The notes beneath the pieces are model-generated. The model was not told the origin of the DNA. It saw only the letters and a program-made list of their open reading frames with translations, and did not search any database. From contig NZ_FQUR01000006.1 in assembly GCF_900129115.1 (NCBI RefSeq), positions 276,858 to 340,857 on the forward strand: a DNA stretch of 64,000 nt. The letters run 5' to 3'. Below are positions 56,747-64,000 of this stretch, piece after piece (positions within the stretch are counted from its first letter, which is position 1; every line of letters starts with the position of its first letter). This DNA comes from Thermoanaerobacter uzonensis DSM 18761 (GTDB taxonomy: Bacteria; Bacillota; Thermoanaerobacteria; Thermoanaerobacterales; Thermoanaerobacteraceae). A program made the position numbers and the translations under genes.

Positions 56747-56818
56747 AAATTTAACAAATTTTGCTCTAAATATTGTATAATATTAAAAAACGGTTCAATC
56801 TTTTTGGGGGTATAAAAA

Positions 56819-57601
56819 ATGAATTTTTTATGTTCACAGGAGGAGCTACTTTCTTCATATAAGAGATGTAGTAAAATAGGTATTGATCCTTCAATAACTG
56901 CACCATTAGTGGTACTGAATTCAGAAGATTTGCAAAAGAAAATACATAACAATAAAGAGCTCATAGAAGCTTTTCATATGAGTGTAGAAGAGGATTGGGT
57001 AAAAGGAGAATATCTATTTTTACTTACTGACGTTGAAGGATACTTATTAGAAACGAAGTGTAGTATAAAAGAAGAAAGATGTATAAAAGATTCTGGGTTT
57101 CGCTTAGGGATATCCTTTGAAGAAGAAAGCTGTGGTACAAATGCAATTTCAATGGCAATGCGATTAAAACGAATAGTTTACATAAGACCCCAAGAACACT
57201 ACTGTGACATATTCAAAAAATGGCACTGCATTGATTCACCTATAATAGTAGAAGATGGGGAGATAATGGGTTATATTGATATATCAACTATTGATAAAAA
57301 GATTGCGGATGAAGTATCAATGGTAATAAAACTGCTAGCTGAGAAAATAGCAAGTGAATATGAAAAGATAGTAAAAGAAAAAGAGCTAAATGAGATAAAG
57401 ATAAAATTAAATGACAACCAGATAAAAATACTGACATTGGAAGCAAAAGGATATAGAGAATTAGACATAGCAAAAGCTCTTGGGATAGGGGTTATGACTG
57501 TGAAATATCACAAAAGAAAAATAGTAGAAAAACTTGAGGTAAAAAATATCAAAGAAGCAGTGGCAAAAGCGATTAAGTTAAACTTGATAGATATGGACTA
57601 A
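56819..57601 (+). CDS. GAF-domain LuxR-type transcriptional regulator
   Basis: 260-residue regulator. Residues ~20-170 match the N-terminal sensor of AcoR-type activators: FEEESCGTNAISMAM, then QEHYCDIFKKWHC, then DSPIIVEDGEIMGYIDIS. The usual AAA+ and Fis domains are absent. Instead a linker helix leads to a LuxR/GerE helix-turn-helix (residues ~195-258, LDIAKALGIGVMTVKYHKRKIVEKL). GGGGG lies about 7 nt before the ATG. The ligand is unknown. It is followed by a twin operator and promoter, and by degraded transposase DNA. A truncated duplicate is at 51829-52143. Confidence 0.82.
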   Translation: MNFLCSQEELLSSYKRCSKIGIDPSITAPLVVLNSEDLQKKIHNNKELIEAFHMSVEEDWVKGEYLFLLTDVEGYLLETKCSIKEERCIKDSGFRLGISFEEESCGTNAISMAMRLKRIVYIRPQEHYCDIFKKWHCIDSPIIVEDGEIMGYIDISTIDKKIADEVSMVIKLLAEKIASEYEKIVKEKELNEIKIKLNDNQIKILTLEAKGYRELDIAKALGIGVMTVKYHKRKIVEKLEVKNIKEAVAKAIKLNLIDMD

Positions 57602-57610
57602 AATTTGGGG

Positions 57611-57688
57611 CTATACTTTAGTATAATTTTTCTGCTTAATTATGTAAACATTAACTGGAAATGTAATAAAAACTATACTAAAATATAG
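57611..57688 (+). promoter_or_regulatory. twin palindromic operator (copy 2)
   Basis: CTATACTTTAGTATAA (57611-57626) and CTATACTAAAATATAG (57673-57688), each a dyad with at most one mismatch, starts 62 nt apart. The second abuts the -35 at 57689. The arrangement is identical to copy 1. Confidence 0.62.
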
Positions 57689-57717
57689 TAGACATTGAGA
57701 AAAATGTATATTATAAT
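57689..57717 (+). promoter_or_regulatory. strong promoter downstream of GAF-LuxR gene
   Basis: TAGACA (57689-57694), 17-nt spacer, perfect TATAAT (57712-57717). It directs transcription away from the regulator into transposase debris; the original target gene is not present. Confidence 0.7.
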
Positions 57718-57769
57718 AACTGTAGAAAAGTTTGGTAGATCAAGAAGGATATAAACAATAATATGGTTT

Positions 57770-58228
57770 TAGTGGCTTTAATAAAACGTTATGTACCAAT
57801 CTAATAAGTGTTTAGGTTATTTAACTTAGTGTCAATTTTAATAGAGGTAGAGTCTATGGAAATAAACTCACCAGAGATAATTCCCATATTTTTAAGGATA
57901 TTGACTGATTTTGAAAGATAGAGGTCAAATAATCATGAGAGTAGTCATGAATAAAAAGGCGGAAAGTCCAATAAGAAGGAAGAGGTTTAAAAATGTTAAA
58001 ACCACAAAGATGAGAAGTGATAAGATTATTGCGGAGATAATCTAAAAGGTCAGAAATTGTTCCGAATCTTAAAGCTTAATAACAATAAAAGCTCTAAACA
58101 TTGCACGATGAGAATAACCCTTACGGCCAGGACTAGAGGAAGGGAATTCAGGTATTGAAGACAAGTCTAGATTTTTAAACATAGAAGAATAGAAATCAAT
58201 TTTAGACTGGGAAGTAAACAGGTATATT
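57770..58228 (-). pseudogene. degraded DDE transposase fragment (copy 2)
   Basis: Minus-strand reading from 58228 gives FTSQSKIDFYSSMFKNLDLS, IPEFPSSSPGRKGYSHRAMF and, after frameshifts, LLSLLIFVVLTFLNL... and DSTSIKIDTKLNN. It covers more of the N-terminus and slightly more of the DST region than copy 1. It lacks the C-terminal catalytic residues and carries stops, so it is inactive. Confidence 0.6.
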
Positions 58229-58442
58229 TAAAAGTAATTGAAGCTGGTATATGTAAGATTTCCTCCTTCTTAAAAAATTTTTTATAGTGTATATATAATA
58301 ATTCGACAAATGGGAGGGGAAATCCTACATAAAAGATAAAAAATTCAAGAGTGATAGAAAAAAAGCATGTCTGTGGAATGGCTTAAATGAAGGCTTTTGA
58401 ATTTTGCACAAGTCTACCACAGTAGTTTAAAGGAGTGATAAT
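58229..58442. other. intergenic region before a small lipoprotein-like gene
   Basis: 214 nt, AT-rich, with TATAAT-like strings at about 58290-58296 (TATATATAATAATTCG) that may be a promoter without a clear -35. AAAGGAG precedes the next gene. Nothing else seen. Confidence 0.35.
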
Positions 58443-58946
58443 ATGAGAAATAAGAAAATATTTCTGTTAGTGCTTTTTATTTTTTTAATGATAGCTACTT
58501 CATCATTTTTATTCTGGGTTATTGAAAGCAGATATATAGAGATACCCGAACCTGTTGTAATGTGGGACAATGGCAAAGTTGAAATTCCTCTTGCTACTGT
58601 GAGAATTGAATATAATAGCAAGTTTAAGCAGAAGTATAACTTTTGCGGAGGAGAACAAACATTAATAGATGAAATTATTAATCCCACCATTGTATTGCCG
58701 AATGAAGAAATAAGTATAATTTTTAGAAAAAAGCCCTTGCACTGTACAGTATATGAAAGGCAAAAGAATGGGAATTACGAAATAATTTCCGATACTTCCT
58801 TTGAAGGAAAGTCTGACTATGTAAAAAATATAATTTTTAAAGTGCCAAACAAACCGGGTTTACATATATACAGTCTTTTAGTCAGTTATCCTGTTGGTGA
58901 AGCTACATACTATTTTTCTATAGAAGTAAAAGATAAAATAGAATAA
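58443..58946 (+). CDS. hypothetical membrane-anchored protein
   Basis: 167-residue protein with an N-terminal signal anchor (IFLLVLFIFLMIATSSFLFWV) and an extracytoplasmic, probably all-beta domain containing two cysteines (NFCGGEQ and LHCTVYE) that could form a disulphide. AAAGGAG lies 8 nt before the ATG. No family recognised. It is followed by a short frame and a REP-like hairpin. Confidence 0.65.
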   Translation: MRNKKIFLLVLFIFLMIATSSFLFWVIESRYIEIPEPVVMWDNGKVEIPLATVRIEYNSKFKQKYNFCGGEQTLIDEIINPTIVLPNEEISIIFRKKPLHCTVYERQKNGNYEIISDTSFEGKSDYVKNIIFKVPNKPGLHIYSLLVSYPVGEATYYFSIEVKDKIE

Positions 58947-58964
58947 ATTTATTTTTCAAAAGGA

Positions 58965-59093
58965 GTGAGTATAAAAGCTCTTTTTATACCAACTGCGAGA
59001 GGAGAAGCAGAAGGCTACTGTAAAACTTTTGACCTTGTCTATGGTAAGATGCTCAAATATATCCCATTCAAATTGTTAGTTGATAATGATTAA
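58965..59093 (+). pseudogene. 42-codon fragment, possible gene remnant
   Basis: GTG-initiated frame (AAAAGGA just upstream) encoding SIKALFIPTARGEAEGYC and ending YIPFKLLVDND. The ribosome-binding site and GTG overlap closely. It reads like an internal or terminal piece of a larger protein rather than a complete one. No family identified. Confidence 0.25.
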
Positions 59094-59120
59094 ATGAAAT
59101 TTAAAATAAAATTAATAAAC

Positions 59121-59175
59121 AAAGGAGACGGTTTTTCTTATTTTAAGATCTTGAATAGGGAACCGTCTCCTTTTA
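59121..59175. terminator. REP-like hairpin (GGAGACGGTT variant, copy 3)
   Basis: AAAGGAGACGGTT (59121-59133) pairs with AACCGTCTCCTTT (59161-59173), T-rich on the plus side and A-rich upstream. A variant of the GGGGACGGTTCC family. Positioned to terminate the leftward anti-sigma operon and rightward transcripts. Confidence 0.7.
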
Positions 59176-59184
59176 TTTGATTAT

Positions 59185-60522
59185 TTATTTTACTTTTATC
59201 TTTATTTCTCTATCACCAATTAAAAGAGGATAATCTACAATTTTAAATTTGACTGGGTTATCATAAGATACATTTGGAATTTTGATTATGACTTTCTCTA
59301 TTTTTTCATTTTCTACAGCATGAATACTCCAGTTTAAAAAATTATATTTTTTCATAGAGGAGTCCTCAAATTCGCTGTAAAAAGGACTATAAAAATTATT
59401 TGAATTATCTATCTTTTCAATAGTAAACGTAAGTTCTATATCATTGCCATTATTCACTATGTCATTTAAATTGAGCTTTTCATCAGGTTTGTTTAAAATT
59501 GTGTTATTTTTTAAGTCTATTAAAACATACTCTTTATCTTTATCAATTGCCTTGATTTTTGAAAAGACAATATATAAGTTTTTTGGCTTTTTGAAGAAAT
59601 TGCTCTGAAAATAAAGTATTATGTTATTATCATCTTTTATTGTTGAAGTTACTCCATTACTTATTTGTCCGAATATATCATTGTCTTCATCTATAATCTT
59701 CATGTCATAAAAGCCAAGTATTTTTTTAGTGTTTTTTGTGTCATAGCTAATATATACAGCAATACGTGTGGGATAAATTATCACTTTTTCAAAAGTAATT
59801 TTTTGTTTGTCTATTTCTACTGTTTTATTTAAAATAAAAACTTCCTTTAACCCTATAAACTTCTCTTTATCTATAGGAATAGAAAAGTTAAATAGAGAGC
59901 TTTTTATACCTTTAAATTCAAAATCCACATTTAATTTATCTGGTATTTTATCTTTTTCTTCTGAAAAAGCAATGTCTATAAAACTTACTTTTTCCTTATT
60001 TAAATTGTCAAAACCGTTCCAGCTTACAGACACATCTTCTAATAGTTGATTATTATTGTCATATAATTTTATATCTTTAAGTTTTATTGGGTTGTCAGAT
60101 TTATTTTCAATAGAGTAAAATACTATTATGCGGCTTTCATCAACAATTAATCCATCAATTGAAACTTTCATACCTTCGTCTTCTTTTGAAAGATAAATAG
60201 GTTGTATAAAGTTATTTTTTACTGCTAAATCAAGGCCTTTATCATATCTTACCAAATGAACAATTGATTGAAAACCTGGTATTTGACTGATATATGCCGC
60301 AACGCTAGTTGATAACCTTATGGACATCACAAATAAAACTAAAACAATGCCTGCTGCAATGTAAGAAAATTTTTTTCTCTGTTTTAAAATAAGTTTTCTT
60401 TTTTTACCTTTTTCTATACCGGTTTTTATATAATTTTCTATTTCATCAGGTATTTTTGCAGTTTTTATCTGATTACCTTTTTCTTCTAAAATTTTTTCAA
60501 TATCTTTTTTCAACTTTTTCAC
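59185..60522 (-). CDS. DUF4179 anti-sigma factor-like membrane protein
   Basis: 445-residue protein. A short cytosolic N-terminus (~1-48) leads to one membrane helix (FSYIAAGIVLVLFVMSIRLS) and a large extracytoplasmic part. Right after the helix, AAYISQIPGFQSIVHLVRYDKGLDLAV is the DUF4179 signature. By family and gene order it holds the cognate ECF sigma factor inactive until an envelope signal arrives. The start overlaps the sigma gene stop by 4 nt (ATGA). Confidence 0.82.
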   Translation of the reverse strand: MKKLKKDIEKILEEKGNQIKTAKIPDEIENYIKTGIEKGKKRKLILKQRKKFSYIAAGIVLVLFVMSIRLSTSVAAYISQIPGFQSIVHLVRYDKGLDLAVKNNFIQPIYLSKEDEGMKVSIDGLIVDESRIIVFYSIENKSDNPIKLKDIKLYDNNNQLLEDVSVSWNGFDNLNKEKVSFIDIAFSEEKDKIPDKLNVDFEFKGIKSSLFNFSIPIDKEKFIGLKEVFILNKTVEIDKQKITFEKVIIYPTRIAVYISYDTKNTKKILGFYDMKIIDEDNDIFGQISNGVTSTIKDDNNIILYFQSNFFKKPKNLYIVFSKIKAIDKDKEYVLIDLKNNTILNKPDEKLNLNDIVNNGNDIELTFTIEKIDNSNNFYSPFYSEFEDSSMKKYNFLNWSIHAVENEKIEKVIIKIPNVSYDNPVKFKIVDYPLLIGDREIKIKVK

Positions 60523-61031
60523 CCCCTATAAAGATTTTTCAATATTTCAAGCCCTTTGTAAAGCCAAGTTTTGATTGTTCCTTCTGGCTTATTGAGAATA
60601 AGTGCGATTTCCGAAATTTTATAATCATGAAAGTATTTTAATACAATTACTGTTCGATATCTTTTTTCAAGATTGGATAATAGCGTTTCTATTTCTACAA
60701 AGTCATAATTGCTGTTTGATAGAAGGCTTTCTGAAGATTTTTCCACTTCAAAATTTTCATTTGTAAATCTTTTTTTATATTTAAGTTCATCTATGCAATA
60801 ATTTATCATTATCCGTGTAATCCAGGTTTTAAAAAATTCTGGCTTTTTCAATTTTTTTATATTTATATAGGCTCTATATATGACTTCTTGAACAGCCTCT
60901 AATGCTTCCTCTTCGCTTTTTAAATAAGAGAGAGCTATTCTATAAAGCTGTTCTTTCATATTTTCCATCAACTGATAAAACGCTTCATCATCTCCCCTTT
61001 GGGCTTTTTTTAAAAGCAATTGTTCATCCAT
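60519..61031 (-). CDS. ECF-type RNA polymerase sigma factor
   Basis: 170-residue sigma-70 family protein with only regions 2 and 4. Region 2 spans ~10-75 (DDEAFYQLMENMKEQLYRIA, then FKTWITRIMINYCIDELK) and region 4 spans ~110-165 (LEKRYRTVIVLKYFHDYKISEIALIL, PEGTIKTWLYKGLEIL). Translationally coupled to its anti-sigma factor. Probably autoregulated through the promoter at 61061-61089. Confidence 0.9.
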   Translation of the reverse strand: MDEQLLLKKAQRGDDEAFYQLMENMKEQLYRIALSYLKSEEEALEAVQEVIYRAYINIKKLKKPEFFKTWITRIMINYCIDELKYKKRFTNENFEVEKSSESLLSNSNYDFVEIETLLSNLEKRYRTVIVLKYFHDYKISEIALILNKPEGTIKTWLYKGLEILKNLYRG

Positions 61032-61060
61032 AATCTGCCTCCCTTATCCATCTCTTTAGA

Positions 61061-61089
61061 TTAGACTCAAAAGTTATTAAAAAAGTTTT
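61061..61089 (-). promoter_or_regulatory. candidate ECF-type autoregulatory promoter
   Basis: On the minus strand, an AAAACTTTT -35-like element (61089-61081) is followed about 14 nt later by AGTCTA (61067-61062). This AAC...GTC layout is typical of ECF promoters. It lies 30 nt before the sigma gene. Assigned by pattern only. Confidence 0.4.
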
Positions 61090-61194
61090 AAAAAAATAAT
61101 CTATGCAGATTTTAATCGGGCTGAAAATATTTGACATACCATATATTATATAATTAAGGTAAGGATATGTAAAAGGATATATAAGATCATATAT

Positions 61195-61522
61195 TTTTGT
61201 TAGACGTTTTGACATTAAGATACCATATTTAACTGATAATGAGAAGGTAGAATTAATAACTAAACTATTAAAAAATCTAAATCTAAAAGATGATGGTGCG
61301 ATAATATTTGGAGATGTAGCATTTAAAAATACAGAGGAAATGCTTAAGGCAAGGGAAAAAGACAAGGACATATGGGATGATGAGGAACACTATATTATAG
61401 TTGATAAAATAATAAAGTTGTTGCCGCATTTAAACATAAGTTTTGAAAAACTTTCTTATTGTTCTGGCGTTTTAACCATATTTAAAAAGAGAAAAAATAG
61501 CCACTTTCCTGTTATAAAATAA
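61195..61522 (+). pseudogene. C-terminal remnant of a SAM-dependent methyltransferase
   Basis: The frame reads FVRRFDIKIPYLTDNEKVEL, then LLKNLNLKDDGAIIFGDVAF, then HLNISFEKLSYCSGVLTIFK, matching the second half of small class I methyltransferases (post-motif I region). The N-terminal SAM-binding motif and start are missing, and the frame upstream is broken. It is divergent from the sigma gene. A 60-codon ATG frame exists inside (from 61340) but is unlikely to be functional. Confidence 0.6.
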
Positions 61523-61890
61523 ATTAAAATGTATTTTGAGCAAGACTAAGCAGGATTCGATTAGGGTATTTATTATCCATACTATCATAAGGAGCATTTC
61601 GCCTACAGCGGGAAGGCTAAGTTTGGTATTTCTTTTATTTCATCTTTAATTGTCGTAGATTACATCCTAAATTGAAGTTGGTTTTCAATATTATAGTACA
61701 AAGGGAGTTGTTTTGTATGTTATTTCGCATAAAATGTGTTTGGCACCTTTGCCAGGTAGCTCCCTGGAAATGTCGATGAATTGCTTGCGCAAAGTGCAAA
61801 AAGGTAATGCAAAATTTCAGAATCTATGGAATATTGTATTGAGGTATTGAGCTATTTTTCATCTCTTTTCAGTCAGCTGGTAGGGATGAC
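61523..61890. other. non-coding stretch
   Basis: 368 nt with no supported gene on either strand. It contains a possible small dyad AGCTCCCTGG region near 61760 and nothing that can be assigned. Confidence 0.35.
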
Positions 61891-62184
61891 TCAATTCCTT
61901 TTTGTTAATATTTGCCTTAATACTTCTATTACCACTATACTTGGTACAGTCCATTGGAAAAGGTTAAATTGTTCATGTATAAAAAACTTTATAGCCCATA
62001 TAATTATGGAAATAAATATACTCTCCCAAAATACAATAGCCGTTTCTTTAAAAACTTCTTTTTTGTCATAATTATAATATCCTATCAATATATACCTTAA
62101 TAAAATAAGTATCAAATAACCTGAAAAATATCCAAAAATTAAAGGTATTAAAAACGCAAATGATCCTTTAAAAGGAAATGTCAT
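61891..62184 (-). CDS. small hydrophobic membrane protein, 97 residues
   Basis: Two to three membrane helices (FLIPLIFGYFSGYLILILL and IVFWESIFISIIIWAI) and a basic C-terminus ending LTKRN. AAAGGAG lies about 10 nt before the ATG on the minus strand. No family recognised. It is downstream of the small broken peptide gene at 62592-62395 on the same strand and could be its partner. Confidence 0.55.
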   Translation of the reverse strand: MTFPFKGSFAFLIPLIFGYFSGYLILILLRYILIGYYNYDKKEVFKETAIVFWESIFISIIIWAIKFFIHEQFNLFQWTVPSIVVIEVLRQILTKRN

Positions 62185-62394
62185 TCAATACCAACTCCTT
62201 TAACGATTACCAAATAATAACTAATATTATCCATTAATTCTAATTATTTTAATAAAACATATTGATTGGAGAAATTGTATAAATTAATATTCCTACCATC
62301 CCACATTATGAACAAAATGGCTTGCAAAATCAATGTCATAATTTATTGAAGCAGTTACTACCATTCCTATTTATTATGTGTTATTATGTGCCTA

Positions 62395-62592
62395 TCAGCA
62401 ATTCTTGTGCCTATAAGCTACGGGAGAAGTACCATCTATAGCTTGGTCAAAAATATTTTCTGCAAAAGCAGCTTTTATAGCAGCATAGGCCTTCTGGCTT
62501 CCAACTATAACTTCAGAGATGATATTTCCAGCAGTTAGAAAATCCTTATTAGTTTGATGAAAAGTCTTAACTGCAACGTCTCAGACTTTCAT
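62395..62592 (-). pseudogene. small peptide gene with TGA at codon 4
   Basis: GAAAGGAGTGAGAAG, a near-perfect ribosome-binding site, precedes ATG AAA GTC TGA. After that TGA the frame continues for 61 codons: DVAVKTFHQTNKDFLTAGNI, VIVGSQKAYAAIKAAFAENI, then SPVAYRHKNC and stop. The long open frame in phase with a strong start suggests a real small gene inactivated by one substitution. No family recognised; the Ala-rich amphipathic middle recalls small bacteriocin-like peptides, but that is speculation. Confidence 0.45.
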
Positions 62593-62772
62593 CTTCTCAC
62601 TCCTTTCGTGTTATATGTTTAGTTTCTCACACCATTTCAATAAATCGGTATTTTTTAATTAACTTTAGTTATTTTTATTTTTTATAGAAAAATAGTTATT
62701 GTAGACTATAAACCCTATATAAATATTTTTTACAATTTTAAACATATTCTAAATCATAAAGGAGAATGCACA

Positions 62773-63240
62773 ATGCCTGTAAATGTGGAATTTACAGAAC
62801 GTGACAAAAAACTTTTGGGAATGGTAGAAAAACTGAGCATGATAAAAGTAGAAAACTTTCTTATATTTATGATACAAAAATTACTATTTAAAACAAATAG
62901 ACTTGTTAAGAAAACCCACAATGTAAGAAAGCTGAAATGGGACATAATGCTGGGCTCAAAAGGAATAGAGTACGTGAGAAGTAGCGGTAAAAGCTTATGG
63001 AAGCGGCTTAAAAGAACCGACATGGGAAGAAGCAGACTTCAGTGCAGGTAATAAAGAAGTTGTGGTTTTAATTCTGAACGACATATAAAAGATTGCAAAG
63101 ATAAAGAACTATTTAATGCTGGCACAGTACAGATATAAAAAGCGACGGAAATAGAGATATTGTGTTTAGAAGAACAGGAAGAAATGTTTAGAGAGATGTT
63201 TCCTGAGTGCAGTATAAAGACTATAGAAATACAAAAATGA
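62773..63240 (+). pseudogene. decayed gene, possibly replication-relaxation type
   Basis: Begins MPVNVEFTERDKKLLGMVEK, similar to the winged-helix start of plasmid/phage replication-relaxation proteins (T-E-R-D near the N-terminus). The frame changes several times (KLKWDIMLGSKGIEYVRSSGK), and a late in-frame segment ends EEQEEMFREMFPECSIKTIE, then stop at 63238-63240. AAAGGAG lies before the ATG. A non-functional remnant of a mobile-element gene is most likely. Confidence 0.4.
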
Positions 63241-63344
63241 AAAATAATACCTCATAGATAATATACGAAGTTTTGAAAGAAGGAAAAATTGTAAAAATCT
63301 ATAGAATGTGGACGCACTATGAATGGAAATAACATAATGTGAGG

Positions 63345-63367
63345 CAGGCTCAAAGCCTGTTTTTTTA
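63345..63367 (+). terminator. intrinsic terminator
   Basis: 6-bp stem CAGGCT (63345-63350) / AGCCTG (63354-63359) with a 3-nt loop, then eight T. It ends the decayed gene upstream. Confidence 0.7.
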
Positions 63368-63600
63368 TGTAGGCAAAAACCTCAAAAATATAGAAGATAA
63401 GCATAGACATTTGGTTTTTTTAAATTTTTATCTCATATTTGAAGATTTAAGAAAAGGCAAATCTATATGCACAGCTCTTGTTTTTACACTATGAAACAGG
63501 AGCTTAAATTTTGTTTATCAATAAAGCAAGCAGATATAAAGCCTATTTTTCACAAAGTCAAGAGGAAATAACTACTAAGAATTAATTAAATAGATAAACT
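63368..63600. other. non-coding AT-rich stretch
   Basis: 233 nt with stops in all frames; no gene, repeat or RNA recognised. Confidence 0.35.
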
Positions 63601-64000
63601 TTAGAAAAAACTACATTAACAGCAGTAAAAGAAGTAACGACACAAACTACTGAAAAAGCAACATTTAAAGAGTTGAAGGACGTAGCAAGGTTTTTAAAAG
63701 AGAATGGAATAAACCAATCAAAAAGATAGGCGTGATATAATAGAAGCATTTAATCCAGGCGCAGAAGTGATAGAATTAAATAAAGACGTAGTAGTTTATA
63801 GATATTATGATGGTAATTCTAATCCAAGAGGGAAGTGTGGTTAACAACAGAACTTTTAAAAGATCCTGTAAATCAATTAGCTTTACCGCCAGGTAATAAA
63901 GCGGGGAATATACAGCAATGGATAATTCCTAAAGGTACAAAAGTATTAAAGGGAACAGTTGCACCTCATTGGGGTAAACCTGGTGGAGCTCCTCAGATAT
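63601..64000 (+). pseudogene. polymorphic-toxin-like C-terminal domain, frameshifted, runs off the window
   Basis: Three successive frames give one coherent protein. The first is a helical linker (TTLTAVKEVTTQTTEKATFK, then LKDVARFLKENGINQSKR). After a frameshift near 63727 come RRDIIEAFNPGAEVIELN and VVVYRYYDGNSNPRGK. After a second shift near 63838 come WLTTELLKDPVNQLALPPGN and IIPKGTKVLKGTVAPHWGKP, then GGAPQI at the edge. The pattern YRYY...G..W.T...LALPPGN...IP.GT....G..AP..G.PGG..Q is typical of C-terminal toxin domains of secreted contact-dependent or polymorphic toxins. The upstream delivery part is absent, so it may be an orphan toxin module. Exact family not assigned. Confidence 0.6.

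Noticed and set aside
61024..61371. 115-codon minus-strand frame overlapping the methyltransferase remnant and the sigma leader
   Set aside because: It is the antisense shadow of the methyltransferase coding frame and has no ribosome-binding site.

Overview
The window is AT-rich Firmicute DNA, most consistent with a thermophilic anaerobe of the Thermoanaerobacter type. This is inferred from gene content and codon use (a complete anaerobic cobalamin pathway with a CblT/CblS branch, a GlgC/GlgD glycogen operon, a type I pullulanase and low GC). No rRNA or marker gene is present to prove it. There are no tRNAs and no CRISPR array.

Layout. 1-4.1 kb: the end of a GH1 beta-glycosidase, then a leftward zinc/manganese uptake operon (Fur-family regulator, two tandem metal-binding lipoproteins, ATPase, permease). 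4.2-11.6 kb: a MoxR / DUF58 / DUF4129 operon, lemA, a GC-richer leftward LysR gene wedged between lemA and its usual TPM-domain partner, and an rRNA methyltransferase. 11.7 kb: a broken PemK-like toxin gene.

12.0-39.4 kb is the centrepiece. A first cobalamin riboswitch precedes about 24 kb of almost gapless rightward genes. They encode B12 uptake (btuFCD), late corrinoid steps (cbiA, cbiP, cbiB, cobD, cobU, cobS), alpha-ribazole salvage (cblT, cblS), cobalt insertion (cbiX), the anaerobic corrin ring enzymes (cbiC, D, E, T, L, F, G, H, J) and the C5 tetrapyrrole pathway (hemA, hemC, cobA-hemD fusion, hemB, and a siroheme-synthase/HemL fusion). A second cobalamin riboswitch then controls the cobalt transporter cbiMNQO. 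No hemE, cobT or corrinoid adenosyltransferase is seen, so the local tetrapyrrole genes serve corrinoids and siroheme. The lower ligand appears to be salvaged as alpha-ribazole.

39.4-51.8 kb: stomatin/NfeD pair, Yip1-like membrane protein, isocitrate dehydrogenase, type I pullulanase, and a divergent glycogen operon glgB-glgC-glgD-glgA. REP-like GGGACGGTTCC palindromes sit between genes here.

51.8-64.0 kb is a decaying accessory zone. It holds a truncated and a complete copy of an AcoR-type GAF plus LuxR regulator. Both are followed by a conserved twin-palindrome operator and a strong promoter that now points into degraded transposase DNA. It also holds an N-terminally truncated Ala/Val-rich peptide reading frame, an SdpI/DUF1648 immunity-like membrane protein, several small peptide genes with in-frame TGA codons, an IS3 remnant, and a nested-repeat element with a GC-rich core. 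Further right are an ECF sigma / DUF4179 anti-sigma pair, a methyltransferase remnant and, at the right edge, a frameshifted C-terminal domain of a polymorphic-toxin type. The best candidate for something undescribed is the GAF-LuxR / twin-operator / peptide / SdpI-like locus, which appears here only in broken form.
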